Counted from the stretch's first letter, positions 30,049 to 39,147 are shown. The stretch: DNA of 64,000 nt from Peribacillus kribbensis DSM 17871 (GCF_000430765.1 NZ_KE387237.1:1-64000); one strand, 5' to 3'. Notes: generated from the letters alone by a model not told the origin. Numbers and translations are program-made.

Positions 30049-30152
30049 TTAAGCCAAGAAAGGAGCTCGTTACATAGAGAAATAAAGGGAGGATTTACCG
30101 TTAAGCCAGGAATGGAGCTCGTTACATAGGGAAATAAAGGGAAGTTTTACCG
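30049..30152. repeat. Two tandem copies of a 52-bp repeat
   Basis: Unit 1 30049-30100 and unit 2 30101-30152 match at 47 of 52 positions. Both contain GGAGCTCGTTACATAG and AAATAAAGGGA. The core AAATARAGGGA also recurs in inverted orientation at 30196-30219 and 30246-30270. Confidence 0.85.
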
Positions 30153-30195
30153 TTATGCAAAGAAAAATCCCCTATTTTTGAATCTTTGGAGTTAA

Positions 30196-30270
30196 TAAGC
30201 GTAATATCTCCCTCTATTTAGGCTCTTTTTTATGAAAATTAAGAATTAAGGGGAATTTTTCCCTCTATTT
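30196..30270. repeat. Two inverted partial copies of the 52-bp repeat core
   Basis: Reverse complements of 30196-30219 and 30246-30270 read AAATAGAGGGAGATATTACG and AAATAGAGGGAAAAATTCCC, each aligning with the AAATAAAGGGA...TTTACCG core of the upstream tandem units (about 19 of 25 positions for the second). RNA across the region could fold by pairing direct with inverted copies. Confidence 0.55.
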
Positions 30271-30324
30271 CTCGTGTGGGCACATAAAAAAGATTCTAAA
30301 ATTAAGACGGAGCAGCAGGAAGGG

Positions 30325-30535
30325 ACCGTTCTCCGCTTTTCTGGTTGTCCAGCTGCGAACTGAGACCTTCGGTCATAAGCCGGACGTCATCAAAAGGCAA
30401 AAAGCGCCTTTCAATGCCGCCCGTCTTATGCCTGTCAGGTCTCTGCTTTTCAATAAGGTTTTGTTTCTAAATTTGTTGGTGCATCATTCTGCCTTTTATA
30501 AGTATTATTTGAAAAGCACCGTTCTCCGCTTTTCT
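30325..30535. repeat. Hairpin-forming intergenic repeat with 18-bp direct flanks
   Basis: ACCGTTCTCCGCTTTTCT occurs at 30325-30342 and again at 30518-30535. Between them a compound hairpin spans 30362-30443: GAGACCT/AGGTCTC outer, CATAAG/CTTATG middle, AAAGGC/GCCTTT inner. The block resembles a short hairpin-forming repeat common between Bacillus genes. Confidence 0.6.
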
Positions 30536-30721
30536 TGTAGTGCTATGGTCATGAGGGGGGTTGATAAAAATTACAGATATTTACCCGTGCCTTTTAGTTA
30601 GAAAAAGTGTTAAGATAAGAAAGTATGCAAAAAAGTTGTTTATTTTACATACAACAGGGAAATGGATGTATTTAAGACTAGCTGAAATGAAATAAAGAAT
30701 AACTTGAGTAGGTGAAAATGA

Positions 30722-32617
30722 ATGTGTGGATTTATTGGATGCATGCATAATAACGCTCAGCAGCATCGAGATGAAGATAAACAGCTGTTTACTGATATGA
30801 ATAATATTATTACTCACAGAGGTCCTGATGACAGTGGGTACTTCTTTGATGAGCATATACAATTTGGATTCCGCAGATTGAGTATCATTGACATCGAAGC
30901 GGGCCATCAGCCGCTGACCTATGAAAATGAAAGATATTGGATTATTTTTAATGGGGAAATCTACAATTATGTTGAACTTCGTGAAGAATTGATTAAAGAA
31001 GGCTTAAGCTTTAAAACAAGCTCCGATACAGAAGTCATTATCGCTCTTTACAGCCATATCAAGGAAAAAGCGATTGAGAAGCTGCGCGGGATGTTTGCCT
31101 TTGTGATCTGGGACAAACAGGAGCAGACATTGTACGGCGGACGTGATCCTTTTGGAATCAAGCCTTTCTTCTACATGGAAGATGGAGAACGGACTTTCTT
31201 TGGTTCTGAAAAGAAAAGTATTCTTCTTGCCCTTGAAAATGATGTCCTGAACTATGATTCTCTTCAGCATTATTTAACGTATCAGTTTGTTCCGGAGCCT
31301 GAAACCATGTCTGTCGGCATTCATAAGCTTGAGCCAGGCCACTATTTTACTAAGAAGATAGGCAAGCCTATGGACATTAAACGCTATTGGAAGGCTGCAT
31401 TCTCTTCTGTCCAAAAGTCAGAGGATCAATGGGTGAAAGAAATAAGAGATGTGATGTTTGACAGTGTGAAAATGCATATGCGCAGTGATGTGCCTGTAGG
31501 CTCCTTCCTTTCAGGCGGAATCGATTCATCCATCATTGCATCCATTGCCAAGCAATACCATCCAAACATCAAAACATTTTCTGTAGGCTTCGATCATAAC
31601 GGCTTCAGTGAAATCGATGTGGCAAAGGAAACGGCAGATAAGCTTGGCGTTGAAAATATCAGCTATATTATTTCACCGCAGGAATATATGGATGAGCTTC
31701 CTAAAATCATGTGGCATATGGATGACCCTCTGGCCGATCCAGCATGTGTGCCTTTATACTTCGTAGCGAGGGAAGCCAGGAAGCATGTAACGGTTGTCCT
31801 TTCAGGGGAAGGTGCCGATGAGCTGTTCGGAGGATATAATATTTACCGTGAGCCGCAGTCCCTTGAAGTTTTCGATAAAATGCCGGGAGCTGTAAAAGGA
31901 CTTCTGAAAGGTGTCGCAAAAATCCTTCCTGAAGGTGTCAAAGGAAAAAGCTTTATTGAAAGAGGCGTGACTCCGATGGAGGAAAGATACATCGGAAATG
32001 CCAAGATGTTTACTGAAGCTGAGAAAAAGAAACTCCTGCTTAATTATAAGCCAGGTCTTGAGTATACAGAGATTACGAAGAAGCTTTATCAGGAAAGTGC
32101 TTCCTATGAGCCGGTCAGCACCATGCAGTATATCGATATCCATACCTGGATGAGAGGGGATATCCTTCTGAAGGCGGATAAAATGACAATGGCCCATTCC
32201 CTTGAGCTTCGGGTTCCATTCCTGGATAAGAAGGTCTTTGAAGTATGCTCGGCCATCCCATCTGCATTAAAGACAGCCAATGGAACAACTAAATATTTAT
32301 TGAGAAAAGCTGCTGAAGGCGTCGTGCCGGAACATGTGCTGAACCGTAAAAAATTAGGGTTCCCTGTTCCGATCCGCCACTGGCTGAAAAATGAAATGTA
32401 TGACTGGGCGAAAGGCTTGATCCGCGACAGCCAGACCGATCATCTCCTTCATAAGAATGTAGTCTATCAGCTGCTGGAAGACCATGTACAAGGAAAAGCG
32501 GATAACAGCCGTAAAATTTGGACTGTGCTAATGTTCATGCTTTGGCATAGCATTTATATCGAAGGAAAATACTCTTTTCAAGATCTTTACAAACAGGAAC
32601 TTGAATCAGTGAAATAA
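30722..32617 (+). CDS. asnB: Asparagine synthase (glutamine-hydrolysing) AsnB
   Basis: Amidates aspartate using glutamine and ATP. 631 aa: class II glutaminase domain with catalytic C2 exposed after Met removal (MCGFIGC), then the ATP-pyrophosphatase domain with SGGIDSS at about 264-270. The ATG at 30722 is fixed by the need for C2. B. subtilis AsnB has been reported to amidate peptidoglycan meso-DAP rather than only free aspartate, so that role is possible here. No T-box seen upstream. Confidence 0.94.
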   Translation: MCGFIGCMHNNAQQHRDEDKQLFTDMNNIITHRGPDDSGYFFDEHIQFGFRRLSIIDIEAGHQPLTYENERYWIIFNGEIYNYVELREELIKEGLSFKTSSDTEVIIALYSHIKEKAIEKLRGMFAFVIWDKQEQTLYGGRDPFGIKPFFYMEDGERTFFGSEKKSILLALENDVLNYDSLQHYLTYQFVPEPETMSVGIHKLEPGHYFTKKIGKPMDIKRYWKAAFSSVQKSEDQWVKEIRDVMFDSVKMHMRSDVPVGSFLSGGIDSSIIASIAKQYHPNIKTFSVGFDHNGFSEIDVAKETADKLGVENISYIISPQEYMDELPKIMWHMDDPLADPACVPLYFVAREARKHVTVVLSGEGADELFGGYNIYREPQSLEVFDKMPGAVKGLLKGVAKILPEGVKGKSFIERGVTPMEERYIGNAKMFTEAEKKKLLLNYKPGLEYTEITKKLYQESASYEPVSTMQYIDIHTWMRGDILLKADKMTMAHSLELRVPFLDKKVFEVCSAIPSALKTANGTTKYLLRKAAEGVVPEHVLNRKKLGFPVPIRHWLKNEMYDWAKGLIRDSQTDHLLHKNVVYQLLEDHVQGKADNSRKIWTVLMFMLWHSIYIEGKYSFQDLYKQELESVK

Positions 32618-32618
32618 T

Positions 32619-32648
32619 AAAAAAGCACCCGCGGGTGCTTTTTTATTT
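32619..32648. terminator. Bidirectional terminator between asnB and ytoA
   Basis: Stem AAAAAAGCACCC with GGGTGCTTTTTT around GC (32619-32630 with 32633-32644). Confidence 0.92.
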
Positions 32649-33176
32649 TCATTCGTCTTCATTTGGCTGAAGGGATTTATAATATTGTCCCTTTTCGGCA
32701 TATTCACGGCTGATTCTTTGCATATCCTTGATATCTTCTTCATTGAGTTCCCGGATGACCTTCGCGGGCCTGCCAAAGGCCAGTGTATTCGGAGGGATGA
32801 TTTTACCCTGGGGAACGAGACTGCCGGCCCCAATAAAGGCACCTTCCCCGATGACGGCACCATCCAGGATGATGGACCCCATGCCGACGAGTGCACCTTT
32901 TTTAATGTGGCAGCTGTGGAGGATAACCTGGTGTCCGATCGTCACCTCATCCTCTAAGATCAATGGATGATTGGGACTTTGATGGAGAACACAATTATCC
33001 TGGACATTTACTTTTTCGCCGATAAGGGTGGGTGCTACATCACCGCGGATGACCGTATTGAACCAGACGCTGGACAGGCTGCCGATGGTTACATCCCCTG
33101 TGATGACCGCATGATCGGCTATGTAGGCATCACTTTCGATTTTTGGCAGTTTCTCTCGATAAGGATAAATAATCAC
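32649..33176 (-). CDS. ytoA: Gamma-carbonic anhydrase family protein YtoA
   Basis: 175 aa left-handed beta-helix of hexapeptide repeats, trimeric in the family. The three zinc-site histidines are present at H65 (VLH), H82 (IGH) and H87 (LH), spaced as in gamma-class carbonic anhydrases. Activity of YtoA-type proteins is often weak or unproven, so a different hydratase or acyltransferase role is possible. GTG start at 33176 with AAAGGTG 8 nt upstream. Confidence 0.88.
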   Translation of the reverse strand: MIIYPYREKLPKIESDAYIADHAVITGDVTIGSLSSVWFNTVIRGDVAPTLIGEKVNVQDNCVLHQSPNHPLILEDEVTIGHQVILHSCHIKKGALVGMGSIILDGAVIGEGAFIGAGSLVPQGKIIPPNTLAFGRPAKVIRELNEEDIKDMQRISREYAEKGQYYKSLQPNEDE

Positions 33177-33428
33177 GATTTACACACCTTTCAATAAAAT
33201 TGGGTATTATAAGGATACAGATAGAGATTTGCCTATCTTTCCTTTAAGTGTAACTTTAAGACAAAAAGCTGTAAAATAACTTTTTAAGCATCGTTTATTG
33301 ATAGTTGAATATATCAGCCATTGGACGCAGCCTTCCTAACATAGGAAAGAGGCTTCCAAAATAATTATAGTAAGAGGAAATTACACTGCTTTGGGTCGGA
33401 AAGCAGTAAAGTGCAGGGGGCGGTATAG

Positions 33429-34232
33429 ATGAATAAATGGGAAGCATCAGGCAGCGCAAGAGGAGTCATCGTCATGGTCCATGGAGCTTTGGAACATCAT
33501 GGCCGGTATCGCTGGCTGATCGAAATGTGGAGGTCGGCCGGATATCATGTCGTGATGGGCGACCTGCCAGGCCAGGGAATGACAAGCCGGTCCAGAAGAG
33601 GGCATATTGAGGACTTTGAAGAATATCTGATAGAAATAAAAGACTGGGTGCAAGCGGCTTATGAGTATCAGCTGCCTGTTTTTTTACTGGGGCACAGCAT
33701 GGGAGGACTTGCTGTCATCCGCCTCCTTCAGGTGGAAAGGCTGGACCTTGCGGGGGTTATTTTATCCTCACCATGCCTGGGGCTTGTGAATTATCCATCT
33801 AAAATGAAGGAAGCCTCTTCCATCGTGCTTAATCGGGTCACCCCTTCCCTGCGTATGGATCCAGGGCTTACCGTTCAGATGGCTACAAGAAACCCTGAAA
33901 TCCTGGAGGCAGATGTGAATGATACTTTATATGTGACAAAGGTTTCTGTAAGATGGTATAGAGAGCTGGTCGGGGCCATGGAGGAGGCTTTTAAAAACAT
34001 CCCGGACCTTCAGGATATCCCGGTTCTGCTTATGCAGGCCGGAGATGATAAAATAGTAGATAAGAAAGCTGTGAAAGAATGGTTTAATCTGATTTTTTCC
34101 AGCGAAAAACTATTTAAAGAATGGCCTGGCCTTTATCATGAAATTTTCAACGAACTTGAAAGGGACCTTGTTTTCGGATATGCAAAAGGGTTTGTTGAAA
34201 ATAGGCTTCGGCTTTTGGGATATATAGTATAG
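33429..34232 (+). CDS. ytpA: YtpA, monoacylglycerol lipase/lysophospholipase-like hydrolase
   Basis: 267 aa alpha/beta hydrolase: nucleophile S90 in GHSMGG, N-terminal HGALEHHGRY block, C-terminal His in GLYHEIFNE. B. subtilis YtpA is a phospholipase required for the lysophospholipid antibiotic bacilysocin. ATG at 33429 behind CAGGGGG. Only 11 nt separate it from ytpB, so the two form an operon. Confidence 0.9.
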   Translation: MNKWEASGSARGVIVMVHGALEHHGRYRWLIEMWRSAGYHVVMGDLPGQGMTSRSRRGHIEDFEEYLIEIKDWVQAAYEYQLPVFLLGHSMGGLAVIRLLQVERLDLAGVILSSPCLGLVNYPSKMKEASSIVLNRVTPSLRMDPGLTVQMATRNPEILEADVNDTLYVTKVSVRWYRELVGAMEEAFKNIPDLQDIPVLLMQAGDDKIVDKKAVKEWFNLIFSSEKLFKEWPGLYHEIFNELERDLVFGYAKGFVENRLRLLGYIV

Positions 34233-34243
34233 GGGGAAATTGT

Positions 34244-35320
34244 ATGGCCATTCCGGTAACGCCGATTCGGCTGATGTCAAAAACGTATATGCAGATACTG
34301 CCTCATGTCCATAAACAGCTGGCATACTGGAAAAAAAGAGCGGAAGAAATTCCGGACCCGGAATTAAGAAAGCAGGCTTGTGCAAGCATTGAATCCAAAA
34401 CCTTCCACTGTGAAGGGGGGAGCATTCTTGCACTTGCTGCCGAAACACATCAGGAGGATGCCGTAAAATTCATTGTCGCCTACCAGACCATCAGCGATTA
34501 TCTGGATAATTTATGCGACCGCAGTATTTCGCTCGACCCGGAAGACTTTGCGGCGCTCCACGAATCCATGTCTCATGCACTGACTGTTGGAGCCCAGCCG
34601 GTCAATTATTATCAATACAGAGAAGGCCAGGAGGATAACGGCTATTTAAAGGACCTGGTCCTGACATGCCAGGACACTTTAGCTGGAATGGAGAACTATC
34701 CCAAGATCAAAGATCATCTGATCCGGCTATGCACCTATTATTGCGACTTGCAGGTACATAAGCATGTTCATCCGGACAGCAGGGTAAAACGCCTTCAAAA
34801 TTGGTATGACTCCTATAAGGACAGTCTGCCTGATATGACCTGGTATGAATTTTCAGCCTGCTCAGGCTCTACGCTGGGCATCTTCTGCCTCGTTTCCTAT
34901 GCATTCAGAGATGATTTTGATGCAGCGCACGGCGATACGATCTGTGAAGGATATTTCCCTTATATCCAGGGACTTCATATCCTGCTTGATTATCTGATTG
35001 ATCAGGAAGAGGACCGGACTGGCGGAGACTTGAATTTTTGCTTTTATTACCGTGATGAAAAAGAAATGATGGCAAGGCTTGAGCATTTTGTAAGGCAGGC
35101 TGAAAAATTTTCGGAAAAACTGCCTCATAAGCAATTCCACAAGCTGATCCATAGGGGGCTGCTCGGCATTTACTTATCAGACGAAAAGGTGAGGAGCCAA
35201 AAGAGTCTTAGCCGGCTGGCAAGGAAGGTCAGGAAGCTGGGCGGAGGTATCACCTTATTCTTCTATTTAAACGGCCGGATGTACAGGGGCCTTCAAAAGT
35301 TCACATCGGGAACCGCGTAA
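34244..35320 (+). CDS. ytpB: Tetraprenyl-beta-curcumene synthase YtpB
   Basis: Large-terpene (C35) cyclase of the family formerly DUF2600. 358 aa, mostly helical, with the acidic motif D85-x2-D88-x3-D92 (SDYLDNLCD) that binds the diphosphate metal ions. B. subtilis YtpB makes tetraprenyl-beta-curcumene from heptaprenyl diphosphate. That substrate also feeds menaquinone-7, so it may compete with MenA. ATG behind AGGGGGAA. Confidence 0.93.
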   Translation: MAIPVTPIRLMSKTYMQILPHVHKQLAYWKKRAEEIPDPELRKQACASIESKTFHCEGGSILALAAETHQEDAVKFIVAYQTISDYLDNLCDRSISLDPEDFAALHESMSHALTVGAQPVNYYQYREGQEDNGYLKDLVLTCQDTLAGMENYPKIKDHLIRLCTYYCDLQVHKHVHPDSRVKRLQNWYDSYKDSLPDMTWYEFSACSGSTLGIFCLVSYAFRDDFDAAHGDTICEGYFPYIQGLHILLDYLIDQEEDRTGGDLNFCFYYRDEKEMMARLEHFVRQAEKFSEKLPHKQFHKLIHRGLLGIYLSDEKVRSQKSLSRLARKVRKLGGGITLFFYLNGRMYRGLQKFTSGTA

Positions 35321-35333
35321 ACATTATGGTTCA

Positions 35334-35366
35334 AAAACGGCAGACCATTCCGGTCTGCCGTTTTCG
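35334..35366. terminator. Bidirectional terminator between ytpB and ytqB
   Basis: Perfect 13-bp stem (35334-35346 with 35352-35364), loop ATTCC. Confidence 0.93.
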
Positions 35367-35368
35367 GA

Positions 35369-35941
35369 TTATTTTTTTTCCACCGCAATGATGAAAGGAG
35401 GGTTATTGATTTGGTTAATAAATCCATACTGCAGGACATGGGCCTGTTCCTGTGGAAGGGAGCCAAGATAGGTTAGGAGCTTGTCCTTCTCAAGTGCTCC
35501 CTCTGCATGTCCGTGATATATCACGATGACGATAATGCCCTCTGGAGCCATGATTTCAAGGAGCTGTTCGATAGCCTGGATGGTTGTGACCGGTGTTGTA
35601 ACAATGGACTTATCTCCTCCAGGAAGATAGCCGAGATTAAAAACTGCTCCTTTGACTTTGCCGAAGGAAGAATCAGGGAGGAGTTCTTTCACATGTTCAT
35701 GACCGCTTAGAAAAAGGGTGGTCCGGCCTTTCAATGCATGCTTATTAAGGTTTTCCGCTGTTTTTTCAAGAGCTGTTTTTTGGACATCAAAGCCGTATAC
35801 ATGCCCGGCGCTTCCGACCAGTCCGGCAAGGTAGATGCAGTCATGGCCGTTTCCCAGGGTTGCATCGACCGCAATGTCTCCTTCTGCCAAAGCTTTTGCC
35901 AGCAGTTCCCTGGCAAAGGGAAGGATCCTGGAAAGTTTCAT
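35369..35941 (-). CDS. mnmM: MnmM (YtqB), tRNA nm5s2U34 methyltransferase
   Basis: 190 aa class I SAM methyltransferase: motif I VDATLGNGHDC, acidic loop GFDVQ, then FNLGYLPGGDKS. The family was recently shown in Gram-positives to methylate 5-aminomethyl-2-thiouridine at the tRNA wobble position to mnm5s2U. Encoded 2 nt after its partner ytqA (mnmL). Older annotation calls it an rRNA methylase, which the operon context does not support. Confidence 0.87.
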   Translation of the reverse strand: MKLSRILPFARELLAKALAEGDIAVDATLGNGHDCIYLAGLVGSAGHVYGFDVQKTALEKTAENLNKHALKGRTTLFLSGHEHVKELLPDSSFGKVKGAVFNLGYLPGGDKSIVTTPVTTIQAIEQLLEIMAPEGIIVIVIYHGHAEGALEKDKLLTYLGSLPQEQAHVLQYGFINQINNPPFIIAVEKK

Positions 35942-35943
35942 GT

Positions 35944-36903
35944 TTAGGCCTCCACTGCAGCTTTATAGTATTTTCCCTGCCAGCTGTCTCTTCTTTTCAG
36001 CTCAGCATCAATGGAATTCAGTACATTCCACTTGTTCACACTCCACATCGGTCCGACCATCAATTCTATAGGGCCGTCTCCTGTGATCCGATGGACAATC
36101 ATTTCGGGAGGAAGGATTTCAAGCTGGTCGCAGACCAGACTGACATACTCTTCAAAATCCAGGAATTTTAGCAGCCCTTTCTCAAATTGCTTAACCATCG
36201 GGGTTCCTTTTAATAAATGAAGCAGATGGATCTTAATACCCTGTACATCCAGCTTCGCGACCTCTGCAGCTGTTTCAAGCATCATTCTGCGGTCTTCCTG
36301 CGGCAGTCCGTTAATGATATGGGAGCAGACCCTGATTCCATGCCTGCGCAGCTTGGCTACGCCCTCCTTATAACACTCATAATCATGGGCCCTGTTAATC
36401 AGCTGGGCAGTTCGCTCGTGGACGGTCTGAAGTCCAAGCTCCACCCAGAGATACGTTCTTTCATTCAATTCGGCCAGATATTCCACGACATCATCAGGAA
36501 GGCAGTCAGGTCTTGTTGCGATGGATAAGCCGACTACTCCCTCTTGTCCAAGGACAGTTTCATATTTTTCCCTTAAGACCTCCACGGGAGCATGAGTATT
36601 GGTGAAAGCCTGGAAATAGGCCATGTATTTTCCGTCTTTCCATTTTGTATGCATTTTTTCTTTTATATCATTAAATTGTTTGAGAAGGCTGTCTGCCCTG
36701 CTTCCAGCAAAGTCACCGGAACCGGCCGCACTGCAAAACGTACACCCTCCATGGGCGACCGTTCCGTCCCGGTTCGGACAGTCGAATCCCCCGTCGAGGG
36801 CGATTTTGAATACCTTATGCCCGAACTCCTGGCGCAGATGGTAATTCCACGTATGATATCTTTTGTTATCAGAGGCATATATAAAAGGATTAAGTTCTGA
36901 CAA
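35944..36903 (-). CDS. mnmL: MnmL (YtqA), radical SAM enzyme of tRNA wobble modification
   Basis: 319 aa radical SAM protein of the TIGR01212 family. Cluster cysteines C42, C54 and C57 (FDCPNRDG...GGCTFCS) have a wide first spacing of 11 residues. Proposed to convert cmnm5(s2)U to nm5(s2)U, replacing the MnmC oxidase of enterobacteria, with YtqB finishing the methylation. TTG start at 36903 with AAGGAG 8 nt upstream. First gene of ytqA-ytqB. Confidence 0.87.
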   Translation of the reverse strand: MSELNPFIYASDNKRYHTWNYHLRQEFGHKVFKIALDGGFDCPNRDGTVAHGGCTFCSAAGSGDFAGSRADSLLKQFNDIKEKMHTKWKDGKYMAYFQAFTNTHAPVEVLREKYETVLGQEGVVGLSIATRPDCLPDDVVEYLAELNERTYLWVELGLQTVHERTAQLINRAHDYECYKEGVAKLRRHGIRVCSHIINGLPQEDRRMMLETAAEVAKLDVQGIKIHLLHLLKGTPMVKQFEKGLLKFLDFEEYVSLVCDQLEILPPEMIVHRITGDGPIELMVGPMWSVNKWNVLNSIDAELKRRDSWQGKYYKAAVEA

Positions 36904-37056
36904 TTAATCCACTCCTTTTTAAATGAATACATATGACATTGTACCACAGCATGTGCACCGGACTAATTTCCATTAACTTTCTTTATATTTAAACTTCAGG
37001 AAAGAAAAAATAGGAGGGATGAAACTATTTTCATCTCAGGAAGGAGGGCACCGCCT

Positions 37057-37320
37057 ATGGCAACACAGGAATCTGTTGAGCATTTTCTCAGGGAATGCGA
37101 AGAAACCCTGGAAGCAGCAAATGAACAATTTGATGATGGAAATCTGCAGGAGCATTATAATGATGATGTCTATATTCATGCCCAGCAGCGTTTGGAAACA
37201 ACGCTGATTGAACTGGAAAAATTAAAGAATAGCGCTGACAGCCAGCAGAGGTATCAGCTGGACAGAATGAGAATGAGATTGCAGGGGATCCAGAACGATA
37301 TGATTCTCCTTGACCACTAA
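37057..37320 (+). CDS. ytzC: YtzC family protein (DUF2524)
   Basis: 87 aa, all-helical and coiled-coil-like with two long helices (residues about 3-25 and 38-85), rich in Glu and Gln. Function unknown; restricted to Bacillus and relatives. ATG at 37057 with GAAGGAGG 9 nt upstream. Own terminator. Confidence 0.85.
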   Translation: MATQESVEHFLRECEETLEAANEQFDDGNLQEHYNDDVYIHAQQRLETTLIELEKLKNSADSQQRYQLDRMRMRLQGIQNDMILLDH

Positions 37321-37345
37321 GGTGCGTGTCCATACGAGAAAGAAG

Positions 37346-37381
37346 CCGCCAGCATGCAGGGTTGCATGCGGCGGTTTTTTT
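37346..37381 (+). terminator. Terminator of ytzC
   Basis: Stem CCGCC-A-GCATGCA with TGCATGC-GGCGG, loop GGGT, then seven T. Confidence 0.93.
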
Positions 37382-37596
37382 GTTCAGATATTCAGGTCAT
37401 CAACTGGCTTCTTATAAAGAATATTTTATTCATTCATCCTAGCAGCCAGCATAAAAATCCCTCAGCAAAATCCTGAATTTTCAGATGAGGTCAAGGATTC
37501 CGGCGGAAAACTCTGGCGGAAAATAACCATTGCAATAGTGGGTGAATATCATTAAAATTGTTTTGATGTTCATTACTTTAAAAAAGGAGACTGCAC

Positions 37597-38799
37597 ATGC
37601 CGCGCAACCTTTGGCTTCTCATCATTGGTATGGTAATCAATGTTACTGGAAACTCTTTTCTTTGGCCGCTGAACTCCATTTACATACATGACCAGCTGGG
37701 CAAGTCCTTATCTGCAGCGGGTTTTGTATTAATGGCAAATGCGTTTGCTTCTGTCGTGGGGAACCTGATTGGAGGCAGTTTATTTGATAAATTCGGGGGT
37801 TATAAATCGATTCTGTTTGGAATTATAATCGCCCTGCTGGCATTAATAGGTCTGACCATTAATCACAGCTGGTACTATTATATTGTTTATTTAATTATCA
37901 TCGGCTTTGGGACGGGCATTATTTTCCCTTCCTTTTACGCCATGGCAGGAACGGTGTGGGAAGAAGGAGGAAGAAAAGCCTTCAATGCCATCTATATCGC
38001 CCAAAACGTAGGGGTGGCAGTAGGTTCCGCACTTGGAGGACTAGTCGCTTCTTATTCTTTCGACCTTATTTTCATGGCCAATACGCTGATGTATATCCTG
38101 TTTCTTTTATTGGCCATTTTTGGCTTCAGGGGCATTAAGAGCGATACAGCCCAGACTGCCAAGGCACTCCAAGGAGGAATCAAGCCGGCAGCAAATTCTT
38201 CGGCAAGGACGAGCGCATTGCTCATCCTTTGCATTGGATATTTACTTTGCTGGATCGGCTATGTTCAATGGCAGTCGACCATCGCTTCCTATACCCAGGA
38301 AATCGGGGTCAGCTTAAAGCAGTACAGTCTGCTCTGGACGGTAAATGGAGCGCTGATTGTTTTCGCACAGCCGGCTGTTAACCTTCTGATCAGCCGCATG
38401 CTGAAAAAGGTAAAAACACAGATCATCTTTGGAATCCTGATTTTTATCGGATCTTTCATCTTAGCTTCCTTTTCCCATGAATTTTCAGGCTTTATGACCG
38501 CCATGATTATCCTATCTGTGGGAGAGATGTTCGTGTGGCCAGCCGTACCGACCCTTGCCAGCCAGCTTTCTCCAAAGGGGAAAGAAGGATTTTATCAGGG
38601 GATCGTCAACAGCACAGCTACGGGCGGCCGCATGCTGGGACCGACAATTGGCGGCCTGCTCGCGGACCATTATGGGATGAGCATGATGTTTGGGATTTTG
38701 ATCATTTTATTTGCAGTGGCGATCCTGTCCACTTATGTTTATGACCGTGCCCTGAGAAGGGAAGAAGAGCTTCCTGTCTCACCGGCTGAAGCAGGCTGA
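37597..38799 (+). CDS. MFS transporter, YttB-like
   Basis: 400 aa with about 12 hydrophobic segments and the MFS loop 2-3 signature GGSLFDKFGGYKSILFG. A central cytoplasmic loop lies at about 180-210. Resembles Bacillus YttB-type drug or metabolite exporters encoded near leuS; substrate unknown. ATG behind AAAGGAG. No regulator gene is adjacent. Confidence 0.82.
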   Translation: MPRNLWLLIIGMVINVTGNSFLWPLNSIYIHDQLGKSLSAAGFVLMANAFASVVGNLIGGSLFDKFGGYKSILFGIIIALLALIGLTINHSWYYYIVYLIIIGFGTGIIFPSFYAMAGTVWEEGGRKAFNAIYIAQNVGVAVGSALGGLVASYSFDLIFMANTLMYILFLLLAIFGFRGIKSDTAQTAKALQGGIKPAANSSARTSALLILCIGYLLCWIGYVQWQSTIASYTQEIGVSLKQYSLLWTVNGALIVFAQPAVNLLISRMLKKVKTQIIFGILIFIGSFILASFSHEFSGFMTAMIILSVGEMFVWPAVPTLASQLSPKGKEGFYQGIVNSTATGGRMLGPTIGGLLADHYGMSMMFGILIILFAVAILSTYVYDRALRREEELPVSPAEAG

Positions 38800-38914
38800 T
38801 CATCCATCTGTGAATGAAAAGCTGCTGTGCGGGCGATAATGTTTGAAAAGCTGCTTGCATTTTTAAGAATTATTGACTAAAATATGATATAACTATTGAT
38901 ACGAAAAAACCTTG

Positions 38915-39147
38915 ATAAGGAGTAGTAGCAATTAAGGCTCGTCTTAGAGAGTTGGCGTCTGGTGAAAGCCATCCGGGATTGGTTGCGAACTCGCCTTTGA
39001 GTTACAGGCATGAACCATGGTAGTGCCTGTCGTCGGATCCGCGTTAAGGATAACGAGCGGGTGCATTTTGCACCAATTTGGGTGGTACCGCGGGATGGAT
39101 TTATATCCTCTCGTCCCTCTATTTTTGGAGGGGCGGGAGGATTTTTT
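38915..39147 (+). ncRNA. T-box leader of leuS (leucine specifier)
   Basis: Contains the T-box sequence AATTTGGGTGGTACCGCGG (39075-39093), an extended stem I with AGGAGTAGTAG at its 5' end, and the probable specifier CTC at 38990-38992 in GAACTCGCC. The terminator is 39105-39117 with 39129-39141 plus a T run. Uncharged tRNA-Leu should stabilise the antiterminator and let leuS be transcribed. The 5' end is approximate. Confidence 0.93.
39105..39147 (+). terminator. T-box regulated terminator before leuS
   Basis: 13-bp stem with two G-U pairs (TCCTCTCGTCCCT with AGGGGCGGGAGGA), then six T. It competes with the antiterminator formed by the T-box sequence. Confidence 0.9.

Larger units (their letters stand above)
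29803..30721. other. Gene-free, repeat-rich stretch between metK and asnB
   Basis: About 920 bases with no supported gene on either strand. It holds a 52-bp tandem duplication, two inverted partial copies of the same core, a three-tier hairpin and an 18-bp direct repeat, all listed separately. The asnB promoter must lie in the last 150 bases. The rest (29803-30040) shows nothing I recognise. Confidence 0.6.

Noticed and set aside
30536-30721. T-box leader before asnB
   Set aside because: No GGTGGNACCGCG-type T-box sequence and no terminator in the interval.
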